Below are positions 39,201-53,600 of a stretch of DNA of 64,000 nt, piece by piece. The notes below the pieces were generated by a model that did not search any database, had not been told where the DNA came from, and saw only the letters and a list, made by a program, of their open reading frames with translations. A program made the translations under genes and the position numbers. The DNA is taken from the NCBI GenBank assembly GCA_005281725.1, contig SSBO01000003.1:5332495-5396494 (forward strand). The letters run 5' to 3'. Source of the stretch: Wuchereria bancrofti (Eukaryota; Nematoda; Chromadorea; Rhabditida; Onchocercidae). The number at the start of each line of letters is the position of its first letter. The first letter of the stretch is position 1.

Positions 39201-39905
39201 ACTTATGACTGCATGACGACCATTAGGGCTAAGATGAACATAAGCAATACGATCATGCATTAATAACGGCAAAACAACATCTGCAAAATAGCTTAGTTTA
39301 AGAAAAATTCCCACTAAAACTCACAGAACTACTGACTCTATTTAGAAAAACAAGAATTTGATGAGATTCATAAATTCAAGTTATTGATAACAAAAAAACA
39401 ATTTGCTGTAAAACGCGTAAAAAGCGAACTACTTTTAGCTACCATCTGATGTATTGTGGTTATCTCTTACAACACTGTGCCATTCATCTTGGACAATTTT
39501 TTAAAACTAGGTGTTATAAAAATTTAAATATTGAATCTTACCAATCAAAAGCCACCCAACCTCTCAAAATCTGAAAAAAAATTGATAAAGAGTTACTAAA
39601 TTCTCTTATTTTTTTACGTTTTTAGAGTGTTGCTAAAATCAGCTGTGGTAACTTACCAATTTGCCTACTAGTGTTTTGAAGTGGATAATGAAGCAGTTGC
39701 CGTGCACCGATTACCAGCAACATTTCACCATTGCTCGAACACAAATGGGTTATTTGACCTTTCGGTCTGAAAATTATTTTATGTGAAATTCCAAAATTTT
39801 AAGAAGGTAAATCATTTTAGCAATATGATAGGTAAATATTACTCACCGGAAATCAACTACTTTCTTGATAAATATCGCACTGTCCAGCTTACTTGAATTC
39901 TCCAT
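33289..39905 (-). CDS. vps-18: VPS18 (Pep3/deep orange), HOPS/CORVET core subunit
   Basis: Twenty-six exons: 39905-39847, 39766-39657, 39280-39132, 38991-38808, 38677-38536, 38444-38281, 38099-37910, 37686-37545, 37427-37324, 37233-37102, 36962-36818, 36736-36542, 36366-36273, 36194-36121, 35943-35788, 35624-35533, 35464-35358, 35263-35190, 35110-34975, 34729-34647, 34513-34421, 34321-34245, 34139-33988, 33779-33677, 33608-33521, 33349-33289; about 1035 codons (human VPS18: 973). The N-terminal half matches the Pep3/Vps18 beta-propeller; then come an alpha-solenoid with DIWQIYLERGDYGKA and DLLPFFPEFTTIEYFK, a short coiled coil and a split RING-H2 (CASC...HFFHKDC...CIFC). VPS18 tethers endosomes and lysosomes before fusion. 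Two defects: an in-frame TAG at 38886-38884 inside a conserved stretch, and a one-base phase mismatch between exons 34321-34245 and 34139-33988. All other junctions agree. The start follows GCTGCTCAG directly, a plausible trans-splice site. Confidence 0.88.
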
Positions 39906-39914
39906 CTGAGCAGC
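39906..39914 (-). other. Probable trans-splice acceptor of VPS18
   Basis: GCTGCTCAG ends immediately before the VPS18 ATG, so a spliced leader would join with no 5' untranslated sequence, as is common in nematodes. Inference from position. Confidence 0.4.
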
Positions 39915-40641
39915 TTTCAGATCACAAGAAACAAACTATTCATACCATACAAGCGCAGACATTTTGGCTGAAGTACAAATGAAATGTTATATTTTATTGA
40001 AAAGTGAAAATTTCGAAAAAATGTAAAGCAAATTCCTTGCAGAGAATAATTTACAAGCAATAATAGCTCAGCAAAGAACAAAGAAAAAAGTAACGTCTTA
40101 GTATTATGTTGTCCAGCGTTGTTCAGGAGGTGATTTATACAGGAAAGCCAAAGGTTAGGTCTCTGGAGATCATACAGTTCATTTGCAATACTCACACTGC
40201 TATATTTATTTCCCTTTCAAACGCATTATGTATCCGTATCTTTGGAGGTGACTCCTAAGACGATCTGTACTATCTCCAGAGTACCATGAAGTCTCAGAAA
40301 GCAAACTGAGTTATCAACCTAAATTCTCCCTTCTATTTCTACTTCAGTAACAACTGACGCTGATAGGATCTGCTGTAGATACCTCATAACAATGAATACG
40401 TTTTTAACAGACTAAGGCACCATAGACGTGAAGTCATCTCGTACGTTTCTGAGAATGGCTCACGCTCCTTTAAAGCGTGTACAAACCGGAATATAACACT
40501 GAGGCGAGTCGAAGTGAGCAGAGAACTGATGAAGGACTTGGGTGACATTTACAGTCTCATCCCTTCTCCTTATTTGTTACCAATCAATGCATGCATTGCA
40601 AACACTCAATCCAACGCTTTTATAGTTGACTTACCCACTTA

Positions 40642-40653
40642 CCCCCCCCCCCC
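40642..40653. repeat. Poly(C) tract of 12 bases
   Basis: Second long C run of the window, in intergenic DNA upstream of VPS18, followed by a C/T-rich stretch. Confidence 0.85.
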
Positions 40654-43600
40654 TCCGTCTCCCATATCATCGTTGTAGAGGAAAAGAACAAATCAATTCA
40701 AGGATTTGTGAATTAATGAACATCTCATAAACTGTCCCATTTCCGGGCCATATTTCTGCTGCGATACTATCCGGCACGCATCGACCGAGATGGTGTGCAC
40801 ATGTCAATGCTTCGCAAGAAATGGGTAATGCAAATGAGGAATGATTACATGTCAACAGAGGAAGAGGATATTCTCTTCCTTTTCATAATACGTAAGTCTG
40901 GTCAGTCGTCCATCCTACATAGCTGTTTAGTGACCGATGGCTACAAAGAAAATGAAGTACTAATTTTATCAGTCATTTCTCAAAATTCCATTTGTACAAG
41001 AGCTAGGATCTAAATTGATTTTAATATCCGCATTTCAGTTCTAGCCTATCTATCTTCACTGATCATTTTCGCTTCCGTTCCCACATGTAGACTATATTTC
41101 ATTATAAATTGAAACTTTACAGTTTTCTTAAAAGAATTTAGTACCATTGCGTTCAAGAGTTTTTTTGTGAAATTCACACTCAAGTGTTGTAGTTTAATTG
41201 AAAGTAAATAAATATATTCATTTTTATTTTTTAGAGAAATGAAATAATTTTGTTTAAGCTTCCAATTTTTTCAATTTCAATGGAATCTTTAAAATTACCT
41301 GCACTGAAATGGAAACAAGATTTGTGACACTTTTTATGCATTGCAGTTGTAAAAGTATGCAGAAGCATCCACAATGGGAGCAGTAAGTTGTTGCATTTTT
41401 TTGGGAACAAATGATTTTAAATTTCAATTTTCTTGAACCTTTCTCCAAACATTTGTCCGCTTCCTTGATTTTAGTGTGATCCTAGAAATTATATAATAAT
41501 AAATTAGTATGTGGTGATTGAAACTGACTTCACAAATTTGAATTTCTCAAGTTCAACTATTATAGTGTATTACAAGAATTAGCGCAATTCGTTTGCATGT
41601 ACCATTGCAGGCTATGTTAATTTTAGAATAAGCTGTACTGAACCGTACAGTCCTCACTTTTGATTGTCTTGGTGACATAGTTTTTAATTTCGTTGAGTTA
41701 ATATCGGATAAATAATTATCAGACAATCATTAGATAACGTATCATTTGTAAGTCATCTGTTATATACCAAACATACATAAAGTATGCTCATATCTAAAAT
41801 AGTACCATAGTTCTGTAAACCTAAAAATTTCTTGTAAAATGTCTTTGCTATCATTTTTTGATTTTTGAGTCAGTTTGAAATTTTTGATTACTGAATTTGT
41901 ATTACTAGCTATTTATTTCCATAAATCTGTGTTTTGAATGACTATTATTGTATTTTCTGGTGTAATGAAGCAAAAGTGATCGAAGTTTTCTTTTATGTTA
42001 TTTAACAAGAAACAAACTTCGAATCTCTTCGAAAATTCAAATTTTTTCCTCCAAAATTCTTTCAATAAAAAGTGAAGAATATCAAAACCCATGAAAGATT
42101 CCACATTATCTCATTATATCAACAATTCTGCTTTATTTCTGCTTTGCTTTCAGAAATGCCAGTAATTTTTTAAATTATATCTTCGAGGTAATTGCCGGAT
42201 ATTCTTCATTAATTTGAAACTTTTGTATTTTAAACGGAGCTTTCTTCTAAATTCGTTAATTTAGTAAGTGAAAATTAAATTAATTACGAAATCATTTGCT
42301 ATAAACAATCTTTGTCTACGAAAATTCTCTCTGTGATACTGTATCGTTTCTATTATCAAAAAAAGTCTATTAGAGATGCCATGCTTGCATCGAAAATAAT
42401 GAATCATTGAGAGTTTTTCAGGTAACAATGCCCTATAATCTTATAGTTTCTGGTAACAATCTCTTGCTCAGAAAATCCAGTTTGGATTGCCGCAGAAGGT
42501 TTAAACTTTGAAACATAGGTTTTTTCTTTTCTCTTTTCTATCCTCTATTTCCCTTACTCCTGCAATAAAAGTTATTAGTAGTATTAATGCATTCATTCTT
42601 TCAAAGTATACACAGAATTATTTTGCATTACTCTCACCAGTGTTGTCTTTAACCATTATTGAGGAATGAAAAGTGAATTTAAGGAATGAATAACAATAAC
42701 TTTCGGAATCGGAATCTGAAAATCTGACAAGTGTAAGGCAAATTTTAAAAATGAGAATTGGAACTCAAATGGAAATGACATTACTTCAGAGCACATACAG
42801 TATGCATTTCTTTCTGATCATATTTGGGCACGGAATAAAGTGTGGTCCGACTAATTTATACACCATTTACAATTTATTTGGATAATAGTGACATGGAATA
42901 TTTAAAAAAGGTTAGTTATTGACTGAATGAAATTAATTCAGAGTGTAAAACTATGAAGTACAACGCAGCCACGAATTTACTACCAAATTTCTTATATCCA
43001 CTAAATTACGATTTCATAATTTTACAAAAGAACCATCCTGTACAGAATGTTAATTAATTGGAATTTAGCAATGTCTCAATGTGATTTCTGCAAAATGAAC
43101 AAATTTATCGTGAAATTCAGGTTTAGATGAGGAAAAAAGTCGAGATTCTACGTCACCTTAGAAATGAAAAATCTATACATATTTTAATATCTATGATTGA
43201 GATTGCAATATACAACAAAGTTTCTACAGCTCGCATAATATATATAATACTGGTATGCAATTATTATATCTTTGTTAAACATAGAAGACGGAAGAATATT
43301 AAGACGTAACATTTGCAGAATCTCTAAAGAAAATAAGATTAAAAAAATATTTTGTTAAAAGGCAAAGTGAAAACATTTGAATGCAAATATTGGTTTCTTT
43401 TTTCTTGTGTTTTCTTAAGTCAACATTTCAGAGAAGGAATAGAACAAAGATCAATAAGAGAACAGAGAATAGAAATATTTCACATTCTGTAGACTAAATT
43501 ACAGAACGTAAAGGAGAAAAGGGAAAAAATATCCGAAAATGATTACTTAACTGAGAGTGTAACTGTAAATCACCAATAAAATGTAAGCCAATTTAAAAGT

Positions 43601-43837
43601 AAACTAATTTAAAAGAACACGTGGGAGATTAGCGAGAAGTTTATAAATTTCACATAATTTGAAGAAATCTCAATTATTAACATTTCCATCCACTGAACCT
43701 CTCATCTGCATTTAGTATATAACTGGTTTTTACTGTATTTCATCGGTTGTTTGTGTCACGGCTTTTTATCTGTCACAGTCTTTGCGCATCAAATATATTT
43801 TGCATTTTCCTCCCTTCTCTCCTCCATAGAACCGGAT

Positions 43838-43845
43838 TATATAAA
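43838..43845 (+). promoter_or_regulatory. TATA-like element
   Basis: TATATAAA preceded by a C/T-rich tract (about 43806-43825) in a locally G+C-richer patch. No coding exon with a recognised product follows within several kb, so its target is unknown. Confidence 0.2.
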
Positions 43846-44706
43846 CCTCAGCTGGGTCAGCTTCGATAAACCTTTGCAACGAGTTGAGTGTTATTTATTC
43901 CTTTGAAAAAATGAAGACTATTATTTACGAATGCACAGACTTTTAATTGATTTGGTCATGGCTCATTTTTAAGTATCTTCTTTAGAAGGGCGCCATACAA
44001 CATGATCAGGAATTATTGGGCGGATCATTTTAAAGTCTGTTTATTCTCAAATTCTTAAAACATTATTCCAGATTTCGGTACAATTTTTTCCCAAATAGGG
44101 TAGGACTTTCTGATTCAAAAATTTCAAAAAACTTCATGTTTTCCTTCAACTCATGTCGACTCTTTTCCGATCGAGAGAGTCTATTAACCTTTCCCTACTC
44201 TCCGCAAATCCATCTGCATGAAGCACATGCAACTAAAGCAATGTTTATCGCTCGTATTTGTTGTGTTCGTATATGTCACTGCATATGTTTAACGTCTATA
44301 TGTTATGTGTGCGTGCGTCGTTGTCCGTGTGAATGTTCACAAGGAATCAGAAACAATCCGGTTGAGTTACGTTACTTGAAGGAACAATCCATGAGTCAGA
44401 TGTTGCTGCGCTTTATATTGGTCGCATTTTGATGAAAATCAGCTGCTCACTTTCGTTAAGCAGAGGCATAGACTAAGCTCCAACACACATACGCTTTCTC
44501 TAGGCTATCTAAGCACCTTCGCTCCCAAAAATAGAATCTCACCTGGCGTACGCTCCCACTGCTAACAGATATTTGTTTCTAGCAACCCGTTCACTTTTCC
44601 GCCTCTTATGTTCACTTACTTTTGTATTCACTCAGTTTGGAAGAGCTGGCTGGTTGTGGTAGATGTCGCTGTTGACAACAATGATATGTTGCTAAAATGT
44701 ACATAA

Positions 44707-44729
44707 TCTCTCTCTCTCTCTCTCTCTCT
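44707..44729. repeat. TC dinucleotide repeat
   Basis: About 11.5 uninterrupted TC units in the VPS18/filament spacer. Confidence 0.9.
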
Positions 44730-45590
44730 GTACATCACTAGCGGAGCAGTCCCTTAACACATCATTCGGTGGAATGTCACTTGCCTCTTTCCAGACTCTT
44801 CCCATGTTGTTCTCATCATTATTCTCATATTTGGCGGGTATTCCTTTCATCCGGATTCAACTTCACTATTTCCTTCTTCTTGCTAGCCTTTCAATATAGA
44901 CGGAATTGACGCATTAATTTTACCGGAATTGGTAAACTTCAAAAGTGAAGCGGTGATTGTGTTCTGCACACTGAGTTTCACTTGAAAGCATCACATGGTA
45001 ATGATGTCAGTATGTTCAGAAATTCCTGATAGTGGTGGGTAATTGGGACTGATTCTCTGTAATTCACTGATAACGGCATGAAATTCCCATTATCAGTTTA
45101 TGTGGAAAGTTATTAATTTTAATTGTTAAATTAGAAATTATTTGTAGAACTATGGGAAGAAATTTCCATTTTTGCAAAAATAGGAGAAATTCAGAATGAC
45201 AGTTAATAGTATTTGATTGCTGCCGCTTCTGTTGTCAGTTTTTCAATTTAATAATTTTTTCTTCCTATTTTTGAAGGACAAATTGTGTTTCCTTGTACAG
45301 CAAAAAGAAGAAGAGGAAGAGGGCAGAGCTTCCACTGTGTCATAAAAGTTCAGCGGCGTCAATAACTCTTTCTTGCCCATTTCTTCTTAGGATACGAATG
45401 AGATGCTCATTCCTTTCCACATGCTATTTACGATATCATTCACAAACCACTCACTTTTCAATGATAACATTTTTAATTTGTAATTTGATTCATTGACAGA
45501 AAGTTAGAAGTGTTTCCGTCCATACAAATATACTTCTTAACAATGAATCTGACTTTGTAACCTGAATTTTATTCCGTTCCATCTCTAAAA

Positions 45591-45629
45591 TTATATTATT
45601 TTACCAGGTTTTCAAGATTCCTTGAGATT
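45591..45629. repeat. Dispersed direct repeat, copy 1 (39 bp)
   Basis: Matches 45869-45907 with a single mismatch inside the core TTTTACCAGGTTTT[C/T]AAGATT. Copies are 278 bases apart and in the same orientation. Confidence 0.8.
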
Positions 45630-45868
45630 TTGTTTTCCTTTGAAAGAAAAGATCTTTAGCTGCTACCAAACATCTGGATCCAATAAAGATAGGAATCTCG
45701 GCTATTTAGTTAAATATTTTCACATTTTATTCCTCACAATCAGAAGAAAATATTAAATAAAGGAAAGATGTTACGATCATTTTTAAAACGACTTTGGCTG
45801 TCACAAATGGATGCTTGGATATAATAAAAAGTTAACCTGCTTCCTTCATTCCCTACAACCAATTTCAA

Positions 45869-45907
45869 TTATATTATTTTACCAGGTTTTTAAGATTCCT
45901 TGAGATT
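45869..45907. repeat. Dispersed direct repeat, copy 2 (39 bp)
   Basis: Second copy of the 45591-45629 segment; here the end GATTCCTTGA is itself partly repeated. Confidence 0.8.
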
Positions 45908-48900
45908 CCTTGACTTTTTGAATTCACTCAAACTGCTAGTGAAATGAGACTCTTAAATTTTACTGTTTTTAATAAATTGCGAGAATTTCTTTAAATTAAA
46001 GCCCTCGGAATCTACCTTTCTTAATCACCATTTCAGTGGTTAATTAATAGATAAGAATAGTAATAATTTGTACGATGTTAGCTCCTACGTTTTCTACACT
46101 ATATAGGGCTATATAAGGTGTACGACATAAATTCCTTTGAGAGGTGTTACACGTGGTCATTCCAACAAAGATTAAGTTTATTTTAGAATTGTTGAATTCA
46201 TCCTCGAAATCTCTAAACTATTATTAATAGTCCTTGCTGCAAATCTAAGTAGCTCTTGATTGTATCTGCTGGGTTGAATACTGGTACTCGTACTTATTTT
46301 AAGATGATTACGGAAGCCTAGTTACTCTTGTTATTTGTTGGAATGACTTGATCTGTAGAGAATTATGAAAGAATTATGGGAGCTCTGCAGTAAGTATTCG
46401 TGGATTACAGTACAATTTTCGGATGGTATCCCTTGAGCCGTCTCGTAAAATTATTCGTCTAGCGAAATTTAACTGAGATGAAACGTGGTAGTGTGACCTC
46501 TCACATTCAAGACTTTGTAATTTTGAAGACTTTATAATTCATCTTCTGTAACTGCATTTTAAGATAACGAGCGCTTACCAACAGGTAACAGAGTAAGTGT
46601 CAAGTGAGCAGTCAAGGGTGTGATTTATAATCATTTTCAAGAAGATAGAAGATACGGTGAATTCTGAAAACATATTCAGTATGAGAAGGAACCTCGAAAG
46701 TAAGTAAAGATTAGATTTTGACTTGTTCCACGTGAACTCCATGTTGATATTCTGTCACGAGAGAAGTGTATTTGGAAAGGAAGTATTCATAAGGTGTAAT
46801 GACCGCAGTCAGATTCAAGTGAACACAATTAGTGATGACAATGATGGAATGGATACATTGGACTTTATGTCTTGTTTGCGAAAACAAGGAAGAACATCTT
46901 TAGGTAGGATTATTGGCCATTTTTGTTTTAAACATCGATAGAAATAAAATTTAACAAATTAGTCACTTATTTCTTAAGAAGGCTTATTGGTGCTCTGCGT
47001 TTATAGTAGTATATTGTGGGAAGCAGAGAGAGATGTTATCAGTTTACTTTTAAGCATTTACCCTTCATCGTTGTTTGTGGGAACCACCTGCCATCTGTTT
47101 ATATGGAAAATGTCGGGTTTAGCCCTTATCTCGACTAGTAGAGTACTCTCTCTATCAGTATTGACTGATCACAAATATTGCATTGCTGCTGCAGCTGCAG
47201 TTGCTTAAATTGGAATGCAGCAGCGTTTATCGGCGATGGCTATTGACTGTATTTGTCAGTCAGTGGTAACTGATTCTTTCTACCCTGTTTAGATCTGTTT
47301 GTGCTTGAAATAGCTATGTGCAAGAATTCTAGAACTAACAAACTGTCTTTGTTATCTTTTTAAGAAAGACAAATGCAACTCGAATAAACTATGCTAGCTA
47401 ATTTTGTATAATTTTCCGGTATTTTTAACTCTGTTGCCATTAATTTTGAAGAAGTGAAGCTTTATTTTTGAGAGTGCGGAGAGTATGTTTGATGCCTTCC
47501 CATTCTCCAGCAGCGCATTTTGTTCAGAACTGTGGAGCAGTATCACATACATGCACTAATTTAACTGAGCTGAACAAATCTCCCACTGTTCATTTATGCA
47601 AACATTGCTTTTTTCTCTAATGCAAAACTTGAAATGACTCATTTAAGGGGATTTCGGTGCCCACTTTCTCTCTTTGTTTCTTTCTTTCTCTTTCTGCTAA
47701 AGTTTTCCTCATTCACTCTCTCTAAAGCAATAGAAGATGAGCAAGGGGAATTTCTATTCCTTCATTTCTTGATTTTTTTTGGGAAAGTGCGTAAAAAAAG
47801 GTAAACTCTGTTCGAGAAATTTTTGAGTGAATTTGTAATATTAAAATAAAGTGACCATTCCGTGAAAAGTCTTGCAATCAGTATTATATATATTTGCAAT
47901 CAATATATAATTTTTCCATACACATTTACGAGATTCACGAAAATCGAAAGATTCTTTGCTAGCGAAATTTTCCGGGAATAAAACTTTTCCTCACTATCTA
48001 CATATACAACTCTATGGTTTTAATTCTAATTGCAAAGTCTTCAAACTTTAATTAGAACCAAAGTTTTGCTGCATCGAATATTAATTCACAAATATTTCAA
48101 GCAATTTTGGTTTGCTGCTAATGAATTCAACATTTCCAAAGTTCATGAAATCGATATATCTATGGCAAATAAAATAGAAAGGTCTTACGTATGGAACACC
48201 ATTTTTCGACGATTCCTTATCATTACGGTTCTCAAGATGAGAAGCGAAATCAGTCTTTGCGAGAGTCATGCTAATTCTGAAATTTCAAAATTATTATTAC
48301 AGACTGTAAAACGGTTCTGGAGTAACCTGAAATATAGCATTTATACCTTAAATGATTTTTTGTAATTAATTTATAAGCAGTGTTTTTTGCGTGATAATAG
48401 TCACTTTCATGCACGGGAATGATTTGCACCTTTCTGTATCGACCTCTCAATCTTGAACAAATATTTTTTCTTTTCTTAAATAAACTGCCTGAACGCGAAG
48501 AATGTTGCAGAAGATTCTTGATATGCGCACATTTCAAGAGCTTAGATCAAGTATTTTCAATCAACTTTGTACTTTTAGTTCTATTGTATTTTCGAGATGA
48601 ATAGGCCAAACATATATTGCCATTATTTGTCAAAAGAACTAGACAAGTGAATGAATAGCTATTATCATTATGATAAATTTGGTAGGCTGACTGAAGGGTC
48701 GTTGTTCAATGTGCTTTTGCGACGCTGTCAGAATGTCTGCTTGATGAACAACTATTCAGCTCTTGTAATGCTAAAAATATTTGAGATAGAGAAAGTCGAT
48801 TGAGGCTTCGAATATAGTTCGCCCATTATATTTGATGCTTTCTTTACTGCTTGTCCTCATATTCTCCCTTCGTAGGATTCATAAAAAGTTTTAATTTTGA

Positions 48901-50596
48901 TGTCACTTCCATTTCTGATCCGATGTCCGTTTGTACTTTTTGCTCAGTAATTTTCACTTAAGACCGTTAAAATTGTTCTATGGGACATGCATAGAGTTTC
49001 GTACATTCAAGAAACAGTGAAGGAAATTTGAATATATTTCCATAGTCAGAAATGAAGTAAATTGCTCTCATTATTGCACAGAATTTGTTGAAAACAGAAA
49101 GACGAAACATGCAGGATTCTGTCTTTTGCAACAATTATCATTTTTCATGTTGTGAAATTCTGTAATGCCATCATTTGTAGATATCGTTACGGATTTCATA
49201 ATAATCGCAAGATGGGTAGTTCAATAACTGAAGATTGTTCATTCGGTTAATATTTATCTGTCCTCGGTTATCATACCATTATTAGTTGTTGGAGAATTCA
49301 CATTTGCACCCTTTTGTTGTTGAAGCATATTCCAATCAAAAGTGCGATACCAAAAATAATGCATACGGTAATTCTATCGGAAGAAGCGGTGTGGTCGAAC
49401 AATAGAAAACTCGAACTGATTTATGTAATTTTTGCAACTGGTTAGCCAGCAATATCTACAGAGTAACATGTGTTGTTTCTTATTATAGTCACACGAATTA
49501 CCTTCTTTCCACAAATAAGAATTTCAGTGTTAATATTTCTTTTGATATTACAGACCTTCACTTTTCTGTTCTCAGTATTTATTGCCAGCATAAAAGTATT
49601 CGTCGATTCCAAAGAACGTTTTGTTCTTTGATGATACTGAACAGACATAAGACTCGAAAATACGTATAATAATTCGAAAGTCTGTTCAGTGAAGCAGGTG
49701 TTTAAGACTTGTTCCCGATTATTGCGGATTCTTTAGTACTTCTGGCTGAAGATTTTATAAAGCTCTTTAGAAATAAACTGCTGAACAATTATAGTTCGAA
49801 ATATTACATTCTCTTAATCTTTCCTGATGGATTTATCTATTCCTTAAAGAAAACTAGAAATAGATTGGCGTAACCACATGTTCGTTATCATTGTTGCCTA
49901 AAATACGATTGCCATAAGATGTACCAGACTTCTGCAGGCAAAGTTGTTTGGCTAAATTCTCCATGAAGGATCGAGTCGAATGATTCATATTTTCATATGC
50001 AACGGTCTATCCTGTGTTAGACTTTTGCATGCGAAAAGCTTAAAACTTCTGTTTCATCATTAGTTCACCTGCTGCTGTGAATGGTTTGCATTACAAAGAT
50101 GACAGTTACGTTGTATTCATTGCGGGAGTTGCTCGGTCATAATTGTTAACACAATCGAATTATTTGTCATAGGAAATATTTGACCTAGTTTAAATCCACT
50201 GCTCATTTTTGTGCTTAATCTCATTATTCGCATCAATCTTACATACATATATGCCATTTCATCACAACTGTTAATTTAGCGTAACAATTCCAATTTATGT
50301 TTTTATTCCTGACGTTTAATAAGATTTTTGTCACAAATCTCATATTCGTCCTTCAAATTTTTTTTTTTTCGAATTTCCCTACTGAGATGGATATATGCAT
50401 TACGTATAGGATAGTTTTTTATGGTTTAAGAAATTTGTGAACATCAAAAATCCGCATAATTTGGATGTTGCGCTGTTCCATTCGTTTCGTACATCTATCT
50501 TTTATCGCACCGTGTTACATTTCATTTTCTAACTTAAAATTTGCATGAAACATCATTTCAGTGTGAGCTTCCAATTGCTGTTGAGAAATTCTTACT

Positions 50597-50604
50597 TCTC
50601 TCAG
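50597..50604 (+). other. Probable 5' splice-leader acceptor of the filament gene
   Basis: TCTCTCAG lies 37 bases before the ATG of the distal first exon, preceded by a pyrimidine-rich stretch. It is the kind of site used for spliced-leader addition. Inference only. Confidence 0.35.
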
Positions 50605-50641
50605 TTATCTGAAAATTTAAAAGGAAGAGACGAAGGACGAA

Positions 50642-53600
50642 ATGTCATCTTCAAAACAAAGTGCTGAAAGCGAATATGAAATCGCTTATCGTTCCACTAT
50701 CCAGCCGCGTACAGCGGTACGTACTCAGAGCCGACAATCCGGAAACTACAGTAGTGGTACGGTGGTCGGTGGAGGTGGCGGTAAGGCTATTTTTTATGCA
50801 GACAATGACAAATCATCGTAAGGCCTGAGTTGTAGGAAGGAAGTGCCAGAAATGACGCATCGTGCCTTTCAGATAAATTGATTGAAAAACGAATCAGTTT
50901 TGCCAGCTTTCTTTATCGAAATGAGATATCCATATTCTATCAAGCCATAGCTCTACACAAAAATTTTTCGCTTAAATTCTCCCATTATAACATTTAGAAA
51001 ATGAAAAGTAAAAATATTTGTATTCTTCATTGTCCGAAAGAAGCTTAATTGCACGGCTGCTGTGGACAGTTTGAAATTTCTGGGTGTTTGATGCTTCCCT
51101 CTCTTCTAAGATACACTCCAGTTCTATTGTGATTCAATCGTAGATTTTTATAGAAACTGAGGATTTGAATCATTTGAATTAGAGAAGTTACTGCACCTAC
51201 TGCATTTCATTTTAGAGCTTAAATGCATTTGATATAATTGAAACTAAGCTATGGAATAGACATGTATATATATATAAAATTGGAAGTAGGAATATACGTG
51301 TAGAATTGATTATCTCAAAATTGAAGATTACCATATGTGGACGATATCTGGAAGTCTTTACTTTAGTGAAAAGACGACAAAACAACTGAATGAAAGTTAG
51401 TCCGGAAATTTGCATGCTGATCGTATAAGCGAATTACAGAAACAGTTAAGCACTGCACCTGTACAGAAATGCTATTATTTTATTTTGTTCTCAAACTTAT
51501 TTCTTTGCTTCTGAAAGATATCTCAAGAATCTTTTAAACTTTTCATTTCTGTTAATTAGTATTCTCCGGCAAATCACTAAACTCTTATTCTCATCACAAA
51601 TTGAACTAACAATAGAGCTATTCCTCTTAAGTCGTTATCATTGCAAAAAAGCATACTCTTGTTTATTCCTAATGTATTTGAAGGTTTTTCCTAATATGCT
51701 GAGGTTTACTAAACAATTAAAATACAGTGGAAGAATTTGATGTGCGTTAAATCTCCATCAACATTATTAGAGGGCATCAGTACTGGTTTAGTTGCTTGCC
51801 AGAATTACAGTGATTGCTTTTTTGAGTTACAAAAAGAGAGAAGACCTGTTCTGAGCGAAATTTTCAACGGATCTAAAACTTTTAATATATCAGTTTTAAA
51901 TATCAGAAGTCTTTTCTGCTACTACTTTTCCTCTTTATTTATGTTTTCGTAACGTATCACACTGAATATCGGGCAAACACATACTAAAAACAACGGTTTA
52001 GCATCCGTATAGTTCGTAGAAAAAGAGTTGTGTCTCAATAGTGAAAGAGTTAATTAACAGTGGATACTGCTGCTGATAGGCGAACTGTTCTTGCACTGTT
52101 CAATATAGTATTGGTCAGCTTTACACAACATTGGTCTTGTCAATAAATTCGGTTCCAGATGTTAATTTTTAAAGAATATTTGAAGGAATGTAAAATAAAT
52201 ATATCGTTTACTAAATGATTAAAGGAAATGGCCTTCAATAAAGATGGGAGAAAAAATTCACAGCTTTGTCGGAAAATTAATGAACTCGAAAATAATCAAT
52301 TTTTTCAATGTAATAAATCGAATGGCACCATTGCACTATTTTAACCTTCTCGTTGTACAGTACTTTTAGTTGCGGAGTTTTTTGGTTTCCATCACATCAA
52401 TATGTAGTCCTCACATTATGCATAAGTAGTTACTTTGCATTAAATGCTAATTTCTTGTGGGACGCACTGCGGAAATACGTTTTTCGAGGTATATACTTTC
52501 GTTTTTTCGATCTTTTCTGAAAATCGTTGAGTCAGGAGCCTTCATCTTTCCAGTGAATTAACTAGAATGACATTCGACAAGCCTCTTGTAAACAAAGTAA
52601 AAGGGAAGTGGAAAACTGCAGCAAACAACATATCAGCGATAAGTGATAAAGAAGCAGCTATACTTGATTGAGTGCTGGAAATAATAGAATATTTGGAGAA
52701 ATTGATTCATTTTCTGTAAAAAAGAAGTGTTGTCTCATAGTGTAGCGTATGTGGTTGTTGATTGATTATCATCTATACATCCAAGGTGAAGAAAGATTGG
52801 AAAAGGAACGAAAGGAACTTTGAGGAAATAAAAAAAATTACAGGGAGCATAAGAAAGCTGCACGTCTAAGATATCATAAAATGATTAAAATATCAATATC
52901 GAAGTTGTTGTAATACTAATATCAAAAAGTAGCCGTATGTATTCCATCCCCAATTTACTGACAATATCGCCCTGTACAACATTTCAGCACCACTGGGAAT
53001 GTTCGTTTTATGAGTATATATATGAATAAGTGAAGTGTACATTTTGCTTTGCCGAAGTCACCGTTCCACTTTGTTCATATCACATTCTTTCTCCCAAAAG
53101 CGTCACAGATATATGTTGTTGTAATCTCACGTGGGAACGATCATGATCTTACCCATAACGATCGTTGATGGTTTTACTTGTGAGATAAGACTGGCTGAGC
53201 AGAAGGCAGAGAACGAATTAATTTATCTAATGAAAGTTCCCTTCAATCGATCGTTAACGCCATCTCCGAGATGTTTTCTGATCTAATAATATGAGAAAAA
53301 TACTTATTTTTTTGTTTCATCTGGAACTATTCAATTTGACATCTTTTACTATTATAATTTAGATTAAATTGATCTTTTAAAACAGCTCATCCGAAATGTT
53401 TCTATGACAATGAAGTTTACAGTGTATTCAAAAAGGCGTATGAAAATTGACACTGAAAGTGAAGTTGACACTGATAATTGTATTTTCTTTGGAACTAGTT
53501 GAGGAAAGTGGATGGAACAGTTGCAAATGAACTCAGCAGAAGAATTTTATCAAAATTTCTTTTTTTGTTGATTTTTTCACCTCATTATCGTTGTCCTCTT

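Larger units (their letters stand above)
39915..50641. promoter_or_regulatory. Long divergent intergenic region
   Basis: About 10.7 kb between the VPS18 and intermediate filament starts. It contains a poly(C) tract, a TATA-like element (43838-43845), a TC repeat, a duplicated 39-bp segment (45591 and 45869) and only short open frames without family motifs (for example 44136-44432 and 48030-48365, both +). Probably holds the distal promoter of the filament gene near its right end. Confidence 0.4.

Noticed and set aside
39540..39593. Short candidate exon in VPS18 (GWVAFDW-like reading)
   Set aside because: The exons on both sides join in phase without it, and in that phase it contains a stop.
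44136..44432. 98-codon Cys-containing frame in the VPS18/filament spacer
   Set aside because: Cysteine spacing fits no known small protein family, and there is no signal peptide or splice context; probably chance in a C/T-rich patch.
48030..48365. 111-codon frame in the same spacer
   Set aside because: No domain, no upstream acceptor or promoter, and open frames on the opposite strand at the same place.
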